The notes under the pieces were generated by a model that ran no database searches, was not told where the DNA came from, and saw only the letters and a program-made list of their open reading frames with translations. The position numbers were made by a program, and so were the translations under genes. From assembly GCA_934635545.1 (NCBI GenBank), contig CAKTZN010000019.1, positions 1 through 15,562 on the forward strand: DNA of 15,562 nucleotides. The letters are read 5' to 3'. The stretch comes from an uncultured Oscillospiraceae bacterium (GTDB taxonomy: Bacteria; Bacillota; Clostridia; Oscillospirales; Oscillospiraceae). Shown one piece after another: positions 1 to 5,406 of this stretch (position 1 is the first letter of the stretch; every line of letters starts with the position of its first letter).

Positions 1-139
1 ACTCTCCACCCTGCACAAGACGCTTCATCCAGCTTTCGGCGGGTGCAGCGTCCGCCCGGTCGCCGTCCATGCAGCAGACCGCCACAGCGGGCAGCGCCGG
101 GGCCAGCATGGTGAAGAACGAAAGCTGTTCAACGTCCAT
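1..139 (-). CDS. Unknown early phage protein, N-terminal part only (cut by window edge)
   Basis: The first 46 codons of a leftward gene are visible; the rest lies beyond the left edge. The product begins MDVEQLSFFTMLAP and has a hydrophobic Ala/Pro/Val stretch at residues 12-22 followed by CCMDGDRAD. The start is chosen because the ATG overlaps the TGA stop of the preceding gene (129-131), the tight overlap typical of this operon, and because the frame stays open to the edge. I do not recognise a family. In comparable elements a helicase, a helicase loader or small accessory genes follow the DnaD-type protein, but nothing visible here supports one of these. Confidence 0.6.
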   Translation of the reverse strand, partial: MDVEQLSFFTMLAPALPAVAVCCMDGDRADAAPAESWMKRLVQGGE

Positions 140-524
140 TGCGGCGGGCCACCTCCAATCTCGCTGCTTCCGGGCCGCAGCGTAACTGGGTGGCCTCTTT
201 CGACACGGCTTCCAACAGCTTTCGCTCTTCTTTGGCCTTGAGCATCTTCTGCATCTTCCGGTGAGCTATAAGGCAACGGCGTGTCATTTCGCGTTCACCT
301 TCAATCTTCTCTATGGCTTCCTGCCATTCCTTGAGAAGCTGGCTCTGCCATGTGCATTTCCAGATTGCGTTATAAAAAGCCTCCTCTGCGATATCGTCCG
401 GTGTATCCTTAATAGGCGATCTCGCCCAAATCTCCGCAATACTGGCGCGGCTTTCCGCCGTCTGCGGTCTTCCGAAATGGGCTTCGGCAGCGGCGAGGAG
501 CTTTGTCATGAGTTCTACGGTCAC
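129..524 (-). CDS. Hypothetical early protein, possibly replication-associated (helicase loader/inhibitor-like position)
   Basis: A 131-residue, mainly helical and strongly charged protein. It has an N-terminal helical part (residues 1-75, with motifs such as ESRASIAEIWA and DDIAEEAFYNAIW) and a very basic, Lys/Arg/Glu-rich C-terminal half likely to form a long helix. The start is a GTG with a GGGAG site upstream. It overlaps the last base of the DnaD-like gene's stop codon, so translation is probably coupled. Position directly after a DnaD-type organizer, and the size, recall G39P-type phage helicase loaders/inhibitors. The sequence resemblance I can see is weak, so this is only a suggestion. 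The gene is well supported by overlaps at both ends. Confidence 0.75.
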   Translation of the reverse strand: MTVELMTKLLAAAEAHFGRPQTAESRASIAEIWARSPIKDTPDDIAEEAFYNAIWKCTWQSQLLKEWQEAIEKIEGEREMTRRCLIAHRKMQKMLKAKEERKLLEAVSKEATQLRCGPEAARLEVARRNGR

Positions 525-1327
525 TATTTCACTCCCTTGAAAATATTTGCGTAGGCTTCAGCTACATTCTCGGTGGGCTTCTTTCCGCCTCCGGGGGGCC
601 CGGATTTTCCGCCCTGTTGTCGGTTCTGCCATTGTTCATCGCTCGCAGCTACGCCAGCAGGATTTGTAATGCCGTCTCGCTTCCAGCCTCTTAGAGTGCC
701 GTCCACATACGTCCAGTTTCGTTTCCCGGCCTCAGCAGCTCGGTCAATCGCCAGCAGAATCATCTCGGTGCTGAACACATCCATCCAGCTTTTTAGCTTA
801 TAGCCAACAGAGGGAGGAAAATCTCCGAACACCTCTTGTATGTGATTTGCGATTGATGCAAGGTCTTTGTCTACCGGTTCCGGATTAACAACAGTAGTAG
901 TAATATCTGATACGTTAGTATCAGTTTGTACTTTGTACTTTGTACTTTGGTTTTTATGGGTTTCGTTGGGTTCTTCATGGGTTTCCGTGGGTTTCTCTGA
1001 AAACCCATCGGTTTTTTTGGGTTCTTCTGAAAACCCATCGGTTTCTTTTGCTTTTCTAGGTCTGCCACCTTTGCGCCCATTTTGGCGATTTACCTCGATG
1101 GTGCGCTGATACGTTTTCGTGTTCTCGTCCAAAAACGACCGCATGGCCTCGAACGCTATCTGTTCGATGGGTTCAAGTTCTTCCGGCTCCGTGCCGCTTT
1201 TGACGTACTCGGCCATCGCAAAAAACACTCTGCGAAAAGCTGCATCATCAAGAACGTTCAGGAGTTTGAGCTTGTCAAACGGTATCAGCAATCCTTTTGG
1301 GCGGGCAACCTCGATTTCGTCCGCCAT
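524..1327 (-). CDS. Phage replisome organizer: DUF6291-like N-terminus plus DnaD/DnaB C-terminal domain
   Basis: A 267-residue protein in two parts. Residues about 10-95 (FDKLKLLNVLDDAAFRRVFF onwards, ending in NGRKGGRPRK) resemble DUF6291, common at the start of phage replication proteins. Residues about 155-235 resemble the DnaD/DnaB C-terminal domain, including the NWTYVDGTLRGWKRDGI segment matching its conserved YxxxILxxW end. Between them is a low-complexity hydrophilic linker (residues about 95-140) made of near-repeats of TDGFSEEPKK. Its DNA forms direct repeats and could be an origin (see the repeat entry). DnaD-type proteins open origin DNA and recruit the helicase. The gene has a strong AAAGGAGG site before its ATG and follows ssb by 29 nt, consistent with a recombination-replication cassette. 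Confidence 0.85.
   Translation of the reverse strand: MADEIEVARPKGLLIPFDKLKLLNVLDDAAFRRVFFAMAEYVKSGTEPEELEPIEQIAFEAMRSFLDENTKTYQRTIEVNRQNGRKGGRPRKAKETDGFSEEPKKTDGFSEKPTETHEEPNETHKNQSTKYKVQTDTNVSDITTTVVNPEPVDKDLASIANHIQEVFGDFPPSVGYKLKSWMDVFSTEMILLAIDRAAEAGKRNWTYVDGTLRGWKRDGITNPAGVAASDEQWQNRQQGGKSGPPGGGKKPTENVAEAYANIFKGVK
909..1060. repeat. Cluster of short direct repeats inside the replication gene; candidate phage origin
   Basis: Three tandem copies of TTTGTAC occupy 925-945, preceded by the inverted repeat GATAC-gtta-GTATC at 909-922. GGGTT units begin at 958, 968, 979 and 989, that is every 10-11 bp on one face of the helix, with another at 1019. The 19-bp sequence TCTGAAAACCCATCGGTTT occurs exactly twice, at 996-1014 and 1026-1044, 30 bp apart. 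All lie in the linker-coding part of the DnaD-like gene. In lambda and many Gram-positive phages the origin iterons lie inside the initiator gene. Use as an origin here is inferred; the repeats could simply reflect a repetitive linker. Confidence 0.5.
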
Positions 1328-1356
1328 CGGCTCACCTCCTTTCTGCGGCAGATGGA

Positions 1357-1908
1357 TTAGAACGGCAGGTCGTCCTTATCAGTGTCGATGATGCGGCTAT
1401 CGTCGTCGTATTCGGGCGCAGCTGCCGGGGCAGGTTGTTTATCCGGTGCGGGCGCGGAAACGTTCTGCGGCGGCTCAGAACTGGGGTCAAAGGGTGTTTC
1501 TCCATCCACAGGCTCGAAGCCGTCCGTCTGGGGCTGTCCGGGCTGGTCATAGAGCTGCTGCATGATGTCGATGCCCTGCTGCACCCACCGGGCGATTACC
1601 GCGCCGTCTGGGAAAATTCCGTCAACGTCGAGATTCCAGTATGTCTTGCCGCCGGATTCGTGGCTCTTCAGCTCCCGGCCAAAAGCCATGATAGCGTCGC
1701 CCTTCTGTAATAGGCCGTCCCACTGCTCCAGATTGCGCCAGATGCAGCACTCGACAAAGAGGCTGTTCCATTTGCCGGATTCATCTTTGGTGTTGCTCGC
1801 CTTAACGCTGAGGCTCAAAAACTGGCTCCCTGACCGGGTTTCCTTGATTTCAGGCTCGCGGGACAGGGTACCTAAAACCTGCGCTCCCGTCTTGGTCTGG
1901 ATAATCAT
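1357..1908 (-). CDS. ssb: Single-stranded DNA-binding protein
   Basis: A 183-residue SSB. Residues about 5-110 form the OB fold, with the typical GTLSREPEIKE start, the SGSQFLSLSVKAS strand and the FVECCIWRN strand. A disordered Pro/Gln/Ala-rich tail follows, and the protein ends in acidic DKDDLPF, the conserved tip by which SSBs recruit replication and repair partners. It coats single-stranded DNA during phage replication and recombination. Its ATG overlaps the TGA stop of the Bet/RecT gene in an ATGA junction, so the annealing protein and SSB are translationally coupled. The tip is DLPF rather than the E. coli DIPF, as in many Gram-positive and phage SSBs. Confidence 0.95.
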   Translation of the reverse strand: MIIQTKTGAQVLGTLSREPEIKETRSGSQFLSLSVKASNTKDESGKWNSLFVECCIWRNLEQWDGLLQKGDAIMAFGRELKSHESGGKTYWNLDVDGIFPDGAVIARWVQQGIDIMQQLYDQPGQPQTDGFEPVDGETPFDPSSEPPQNVSAPAPDKQPAPAAAPEYDDDSRIIDTDKDDLPF

Positions 1909-2747
1909 TCGACATCGCCTCCACCGTCAAACGGATCTTCGTCGCTCTCGACAGTCCCGATGGTCAGCGGTGCAGGTTCTTCCTTCTTAGGTTTCTGGAT
2001 GCGGCGGCGGGGAGGAACAGCGCCAGCGGCGGCAGCTTCCTCGGCAGACAGCTCCCGGAAGTCAGCCTCTGCGTCTACGGGAGATTCGCTTTCATCAATC
2101 AGGCCGCCAAAGGTGGCAGGAAAGGCCTCTCGCAGAGTGTGAACCAGCGCCACCTTGCGAATCATGGTGGCAGGCTTCGTTACCCAGAGGGACTTTTTGG
2201 TGTCATATTCGCTGAAGTTCACTTCCTCGTAGAATGGGCGGGAGCGGTCTTTGCGGTAGGTCTTTGCCCAGCCGCCAACCAAAATTTCGCCCTGATAGAC
2301 GATAGAGCCTTCACGATGAATCAACTCTCCGGCTTCAGCATCCATCACAATGATGCCAGCCTCAAAGCCGTCGTACTGAGGGTGCGCCTCTGCCATCTTC
2401 ATGTAGCAGGTCTTGCCCAGAACAATGGTGCTGGCGGTATCGCCGTTCTTGTTGTCGTAGTGGATGAGGTAGGCTTCCTTGGTGAAGGGGTTGAGGTGGT
2501 ACTGCTTGCACGTTTCCAAGAAGATGCGACACTCGGCGATGGTAGCTTCCTTGCAGATAAAGTTCCGCACATCATCGAAGGTGACGGTCATGCGCTGGCC
2601 ATCCATCGCCTCAATTTCAACAGGGGTAGAAGATGCAGCAGACTGCATGGCCTCATTCTGCTGCCGCGTCTGGGTGGTAAAAGAACGACCCTGCGTGACG
2701 GTTGCGGTAGTAGGAGCAGTGGCTCCAGTTCTTGAAGTGAATCCCAT
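1905..2747 (-). CDS. bet: Single-strand annealing protein of the Bet/RecT family
   Basis: A 280-residue phage recombinase of the lambda Bet (Red beta) type. The core (residues about 60-210) shows the family order: CKQYHLNPFTKEAYLIHYDN, then STIVLGKTCYMKMAEAHPQYDGFEAG, then WAKTYRKDRSRPF, then KSLWVTKPATMIRKVALVHT. The C-terminus is Ala-, Pro- and Lys-rich and then acidic. Such proteins anneal complementary single strands coated by SSB during recombination. The ATG at 2747 is preferred over upstream starts because GGAGG stands 9 nt before it and the family alignment begins after it; upstream extension runs into the DUF1351 gene. No exonuclease partner (RecE, YqaJ or Red alpha) is recognisable in the window, although DUF1351 proteins are usually neighbours of such annealing proteins. 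Confidence 0.93.
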   Translation of the reverse strand: MGFTSRTGATAPTTATVTQGRSFTTQTRQQNEAMQSAASSTPVEIEAMDGQRMTVTFDDVRNFICKEATIAECRIFLETCKQYHLNPFTKEAYLIHYDNKNGDTASTIVLGKTCYMKMAEAHPQYDGFEAGIIVMDAEAGELIHREGSIVYQGEILVGGWAKTYRKDRSRPFYEEVNFSEYDTKKSLWVTKPATMIRKVALVHTLREAFPATFGGLIDESESPVDAEADFRELSAEEAAAAGAVPPRRRIQKPKKEEPAPLTIGTVESDEDPFDGGGDVE

Positions 2748-2772
2748 TTTAGTGACCTCCATAAATTGAAAA

Positions 2773-3702
2773 TTATTTGATGCTGCCAAAGCGGAACTGA
2801 CGTTCCTTGGCGGCATTTCGGAACCATTCGATATCTTCCGGGCTGAACTCGACCCAGAAATAATACTTCTTGCGGGCCGGAGCGCTGGGCTGTGCAGCAG
2901 CCATCGTCTGCATTGCCTCGACATCCAACCGGCCATCCGGCGTGATGAACGCGGCAGCCTGCGTTGCAGCGGCGGCTTGTGCCCGCATCTCGCGTTCTTC
3001 AGCCGTCGGGGGAACGATTACCGGGGCCGACATCCGTGCCCGCTCTGCCGCTTCTCTGGCGGCCTCGGCCTCCCTCTGCGCTGCGCGGGACTTCTCGCGG
3101 CGGGTATGCTCGCGGACGGCCTCGTTGACGCTCAGGTTGCGCAGGTATTCGGTGGTGCAGGGTTCGACATCCTCTCCGCAGTTCTCGCGGATAAAGTCAA
3201 GGTCGCTGCGAATACCCTCAACGGCCTTGCACAACGTCTTTTTTGCTTCTGCGAGGTCAAAGGTCTTGTTCAGCCAGCGGGTATCCAGCAGACGTTCAAA
3301 GGGAATCAGCGGTTCCAGCTCGCCGATGCAGTCTCGGTATACCAGCTTCAACGTGGATGCCTTTTCATCTTTTTCGGCCTGTTCGACGGCCTTGACCTGC
3401 TCGTCAATCGCGCCGGAGACCTTTTTGCATTGCTCACGCATTGCCTTAATGTCAGTCTGAAAATCTTCCAGCGGCTTCAGATAAATCTTTTTGGCAGCCG
3501 TTACCGCCGCACCCAGCTGCTTATCCCAGTTGTTGATCTTGGCGCGGTCGTCTTTGGCTCCCTTGATGCTCTCCGGGGTGTAGACGCGGCCAGTGTAGGT
3601 CGCAAGCATCTCGTCGAGGTTCTGCTTCACCTCGTCTTTGTTCCAGCTCATGGCCGGAATCACCGGGTTCTGCACCCGGACGGTGAGTTCATTCGTCATC
3701 AT
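2773..3702 (-). CDS. DUF1351 family phage protein
   Basis: A 309-residue, largely coiled-coil protein beginning MMTNELTVRVQNPV. The region around residues 35-115 (INNWDKQLGAAVTAAKKIYL, then LEDFQTDIKAMREQCKKVSG) is typical of DUF1351. Another helical, Ala/Glu/Arg-rich stretch at about 220-270 precedes a C-terminal segment rich in aromatics (KKYYFWVEFSPEDIEWFRNA). The biochemical role is unknown. The family is repeatedly found beside Bet/RecT and SSB genes in Gram-positive phages, which suggests a part in recombination or replication. The start at 3702 is chosen for AGGAGGA 8 nt upstream; an ATG three bases later is possible. It overlaps the small acidic gene upstream by 14 nt. Confidence 0.85.
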   Translation of the reverse strand: MMTNELTVRVQNPVIPAMSWNKDEVKQNLDEMLATYTGRVYTPESIKGAKDDRAKINNWDKQLGAAVTAAKKIYLKPLEDFQTDIKAMREQCKKVSGAIDEQVKAVEQAEKDEKASTLKLVYRDCIGELEPLIPFERLLDTRWLNKTFDLAEAKKTLCKAVEGIRSDLDFIRENCGEDVEPCTTEYLRNLSVNEAVREHTRREKSRAAQREAEAAREAAERARMSAPVIVPPTAEEREMRAQAAAATQAAAFITPDGRLDVEAMQTMAAAQPSAPARKKYYFWVEFSPEDIEWFRNAAKERQFRFGSIK

Positions 3703-3808
3703 CGTCTTTGTCCTCCTGCTCTGCGTCACGCGGCAGAAAATAGTAGTCGTCGGGCGGCTCCAGCGGTGGGCCGAAGCCGTCAAGCGCTATATCGTACATC
3801 GGATTCAT
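3689..3808 (-). CDS. 39-residue acidic small protein
   Basis: A short leftward frame of 39 codons starting MNPMYDIALDGFGPPLEPPD and ending in an almost wholly acidic tail (DAEQEDKDDDDE). An AAGGTGG site precedes its ATG, which comes 3 nt after the TGA of the membrane-protein gene. Its end overlaps the DUF1351 start by 14 nt, so it fills the gap between two genes exactly, as expected in this operon. No family is recognised. The acidic tail could mimic nucleic acid or act as a partner-binding tail; both are guesses. It might instead be a short coupling ORF for DUF1351. Confidence 0.6.
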   Translation of the reverse strand: MNPMYDIALDGFGPPLEPPDDYYFLPRDAEQEDKDDDDE

Positions 3809-3811
3809 CAG

Positions 3812-4099
3812 TCAGACCACCTTTCGGTTGTTGCTGTTCTTGGCGTTCCAGGTCTCGGTGCGCTCAACGCACCCATAGTGGCTGCTCTGATGGTTCTCCA
3901 TGCGCATCTCATGCAGGGAGAACGCCAGTCCGCTTGCAAGCGCAACCAATACCCACGGGGCCACCTTTGCGGCGGCCTCCGGCTCCCAGCGCCCACACGC
4001 GACAAGCGCGTGAACCACGAGGCAATTTGCCCAGCAGACCACCTGACCTGCTCCAACCATCGCCAGCGCAGCGATAGCGATTTTTCCGATTTTCCGCAT
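3812..4099 (-). CDS. Small membrane protein with two predicted transmembrane segments
   Basis: A 95-residue protein with a basic start (MRKIGK), a long hydrophobic segment at residues 7-37 and a second at about 46-63 (VAPWVLVALASGLAFSLH), followed by a polar His/Asn-rich C-terminus. It probably spans the cytoplasmic membrane twice; the first segment could also be an uncleaved signal. AGGAGG stands 8 nt before the ATG. An overlapping frame at 3808-4056 lacks this membrane pattern and is treated as a shadow. Function is unknown. Small membrane proteins in phage early operons are sometimes involved in superinfection exclusion, but nothing specific supports that here. Confidence 0.7.
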   Translation of the reverse strand: MRKIGKIAIAALAMVGAGQVVCWANCLVVHALVACGRWEPEAAAKVAPWVLVALASGLAFSLHEMRMENHQSSHYGCVERTETWNAKNSNNRKVV

Positions 4100-4116
4100 G
4101 ATGTGTTCCTCCTGCT

Positions 4117-4377
4117 TTATTTTTTCGGCGCTTTCTTGCGCTGCTTCTTCGCTGCGCTGACCGGGGTCAGCGGCTTCATCAGCTTTGGCGGCTTTGGGTC
4201 GTTGCGATGGAGTTTGTAATTTTCCACGTCCTCTGCCTTAAAAAAGAACTTGCTCCTGCTGCCTTTTTCTCCGTGCGAGTACGCAACGAGCTTTCCTTCC
4301 AGTCTCATCTGGAGGACACGCTGACGGCAAACACCAAGGGTCTCTGCGGTTTCCTGAGTGGTGTAGTATTCAGGCAC
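4117..4377 (-). CDS. Small DNA-binding protein, MerR/excisionase-like helix-turn-helix
   Basis: An 86-residue protein. Residues 1-55 match the HTH_17/excisionase pattern: YYTTQETAETLGVCRQRVLQ, then a wing with EGKLVAYSHGEKGSRSKFFF and a DVENY helix. The C-terminal 30 residues are very basic (KKQRKKAPKK). It starts with GTG, supported by AAGGAGG 8 nt upstream and by the family's usual beginning. It is the first gene behind hammerhead ribozyme 1, whose predicted cleavage leaves a 33-nt leader. It may be an excisionase or an early regulator. An excisionase is usually close to int, which is 9.5 kb away here, so a regulatory role is equally likely. Confidence 0.8.
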   Translation of the reverse strand: MPEYYTTQETAETLGVCRQRVLQMRLEGKLVAYSHGEKGSRSKFFFKAEDVENYKLHRNDPKPPKLMKPLTPVSAAKKQRKKAPKK

Positions 4378-4405
4378 GTTCTATGCCTCCTTTCTGCGGT
4401 TGGCT

Positions 4406-4461
4406 CCCGCGACACCCTTTCGGGTGTTTCGGCCCGTGCCGCCGGGCCATCATCAGGCGGG
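4406..4461 (-). ncRNA. Hammerhead ribozyme 1 (open stem I)
   Basis: Read on the minus strand. Stem I is CCCGC (4461-4457) with GCGGG (4410-4406). The core CUGAUGA is at 4456-4450, followed by one unpaired U (4449). Stem II is GGCCCG/CGGGCC (4448-4443 with 4436-4431), loop GCGGCA. The core GAAA is at 4430-4427. Stem III is CACCC/GGGUG (4426-4422 with 4417-4413), closed by a GAAA tetraloop; A4427 pairs with U4412. The predicted cut follows C17 at 4411 in the GUC triplet. All invariant core bases of the hammerhead are present. It lies between two genes, and the UGA stop of the upstream gene (4455-4453) is part of the core. Confidence 0.93.
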
Positions 4462-4659
4462 GTTTACGTTTGCGTAGGCCATTTTCGCAGCCCGCAAGGT
4501 CTTGAACATCTCTATAACATCGTCGATGTACTTACCGCCGACATCGCCGTACACGCACCAGCGCCAGCACCACCGGCCATCAATGCGAACCTGCCGTTGC
4601 CGGATATAGCACTTGCCATCCTCGCGGACGTATCTATCAGAATCCTTGAGCCACTTCAT
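4453..4659 (-). CDS. Hypothetical 68-residue protein
   Basis: A small basic, Trp/Tyr-rich protein beginning MKWLKDSDRYVREDGKCYIR, with a probable beta-rich first half (alternating charged and aromatic residues, RIDGRWCWRWCVYGD) and a helical end (FKTLRAAKMAYANVN). No family is recognised. AGGAGGG precedes the ATG and overlaps the stop of the upstream gene. It is the third small gene behind promoter P1. Its UGA stop codon falls within the CUGAUGA core of hammerhead ribozyme 1, so a terminating ribosome would sit on the ribozyme. Confidence 0.75.
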   Translation of the reverse strand: MKWLKDSDRYVREDGKCYIRQRQVRIDGRWCWRWCVYGDVGGKYIDDVIEMFKTLRAAKMAYANVNPA

Positions 4660-4671
4660 TTTTCAACCCTC

Positions 4672-4848
4672 CTATTCTTTGACCTCGCACACGTCGGTCA
4701 CTTCGTAGACATCCAGACCGTGACCGGTTTCGTCAACCAATCGCTGAACCGCTACGTTGCGAGCGTCTATCGGGTCAGTAGCGTTGACTTGGTACGAATC
4801 CCAGAATCGGTCAGCCGTGTTATAAACCGAAACTTCGTAGCGCTTCAT
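4672..4848 (-). CDS. Hypothetical 58-residue acidic protein
   Basis: This short leftward gene encodes a protein beginning MKRYEVSVYNTADRFWDSYQ and ending TDVCEVKE. The mix of beta-like (KRYEVSVYN, LDVYEVTDVCEV) and helical (DPIDARNVAVQRLVDE) segments looks like a compact alpha/beta fold. GGAGGG stands 7 nt before the ATG, overlapping the TGA of the gene upstream (4852-4854). Its TAG stop is inside the ribosome binding site of the next gene. No family is recognised. The strong site and the exact packing between neighbours support it. Confidence 0.72.
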   Translation of the reverse strand: MKRYEVSVYNTADRFWDSYQVNATDPIDARNVAVQRLVDETGHGLDVYEVTDVCEVKE

Positions 4849-4851
4849 CGT

Positions 4852-5013
4852 TCAGCCCTCCACATTGACCATCGAGGTCAGGTTGTACAGCGTTTCGTGG
4901 TCGTCCCACGAGATTTTCTCTTCCTCGAACGCCCGGTCGATCTGCGCCCAGCAGTCGTCCCTGTCGTTCTCCGTCTTGATAGCAGCGATGGCTTTGACCA
5001 GCTTCTTGAACAT
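4852..5013 (-). CDS. Hypothetical 53-residue protein, first gene behind promoter P1
   Basis: A 53-residue acidic, helical protein (MFKKLVKAIAAIKTENDRDD, then CWAQIDRAFEEEKISWDDHE). It is the first gene after promoter P1, with a leader of about 40 nt. An AAAGGA site is upstream. Another ATG at 5020 opens a different frame to 4820, but its translation looks like out-of-frame sequence (Gly/Arg/Gln-rich) and it would overlap the next gene, so this frame is preferred. The next start codon follows 3 nt after its stop. No family is recognised. Confidence 0.65.
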   Translation of the reverse strand: MFKKLVKAIAAIKTENDRDDCWAQIDRAFEEEKISWDDHETLYNLTSMVNVEG

Positions 5014-5051
5014 ATTGCATTTTCCTTTCCGTTTTGGCGTGGCTTGTTTAC

Positions 5052-5103
5052 GCTAGTTATTATACTAGCTTTAAGCTAGTTTGTAAATAGCTTTGCGCTA
5101 ATT
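5052..5103 (-). promoter_or_regulatory. Leftward promoter P1 with overlapping palindromic operators
   Basis: On the minus strand, TTTACA (5087-5082) and TATAAT (5064-5059) are separated by 17 bp, a near-perfect sigma-A promoter. The spacer carries the perfect 17-bp palindrome ACTAGCTTTAAGCTAGT (5064-5080). A second palindrome, GCTAGT-N6-ACTAGC (5052-5069), covers the -10 box. TAGC-N5-GCTA (5088-5100) adjoins the -35 box. This arrangement is expected of a repressed phage promoter. The likely repressor is the XRE protein at 13134-13535, because the same module lies next to that gene. It would drive the genes from 5013 leftward. Confidence 0.85.
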
Positions 5104-5110
5104 CCAAAAA

Positions 5111-5138
5111 ATATTTTAGCCAGCAGCTAATTGCTGGC
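5111..5138 (-). terminator. Hairpin terminator between the two leftward operons
   Basis: On the minus strand, GCCAGCA/TGCTGGC forms a 7-bp stem (5138-5132 with 5125-5119) around the loop ATTAGC. A U-rich stretch (UAAAAUAUUUUUU) follows. It lies 35 nt after the last gene of the upstream operon and just before promoter P1, so it would end the long transcript from P2. The loop also contains an operator-like AGCTAAT, so a regulatory role is possible. Confidence 0.6.
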
Positions 5139-5172
5139 AGATAAAAAATAGGCGTTTCGCCAATTTGCCATA

Positions 5173-5406
5173 TCAAAACAGTGACATTTGCCCAGCATCT
5201 TCCGGGGCCTCAGCTGGAGGCTTCGGAGATGGGGGCTTGTACGTCCGCGTCTGGGTCAGAACGTCGATCTCGCAGAACTCGAAGCCTTTGCAGTGGTTCA
5301 GTCGCCGCAGGGCAGGGCCGTCCAACATCTCGTCTTTGTAGCTGCAATAGGCAAGATCGTCATCGTTCAGACAGGCGTTGCAGCAGTACCGGCAGTATTG
5401 CTTCAT
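5173..5406 (-). CDS. Small Cys-rich protein with a sliding-clamp-like C-terminal motif
   Basis: A 77-residue protein beginning MKQYCRYCCNACLNDDDLAYCS. Residues 5, 8, 9, 12, 21 and further Cys/His later suggest metal binding, probably zinc. A Pro-rich linker (PPSPKPPAEAPEDA) leads to the last residues GQMSLF, which match the bacterial beta-clamp-binding consensus QLxLF/QxSLF. The ATG at 5406 overlaps the stop of the upstream gene (ATGA) and has GGAGG before it, so it is preferred over a longer upstream extension. The likely role is a DNA-associated accessory protein tethered to the host sliding clamp; this is inferred from the motif only. It is the last gene of the long early operon. Confidence 0.75.
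   Translation of the reverse strand: MKQYCRYCCNACLNDDDLAYCSYKDEMLDGPALRRLNHCKGFEFCEIDVLTQTRTYKPPSPKPPAEAPEDAGQMSLF

Noticed and set aside
909..1060. Repeats as a CRISPR array
   Set aside because: Units are short, irregular and within a coding frame; there are no spacers of constant length and no cas genes.
871..1080. Repetitive 69-codon leftward frame (GFQKNPKKPM repeats)
   Set aside because: It is the out-of-frame reading of the repetitive linker of the DnaD-like gene.
2977..4077. Long rightward frame of 366 codons
   Set aside because: It is antisense to DUF1351 and the membrane-protein genes, has no ribosome binding site and no recognisable domain.
4378..4468. GC-rich hairpins between genes read as rho-independent terminators
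   Set aside because: No U tract follows the stems, and the conserved unpaired CUGANGA and GAAA core in three copies is explained by hammerhead ribozymes instead.
4820..5020. 66-codon leftward frame starting 7 nt before the preferred first gene of P1
   Set aside because: The Gly/Arg/Gln-rich translation looks out of frame and it would overlap the next small gene; the 53-codon frame fits the operon packing.
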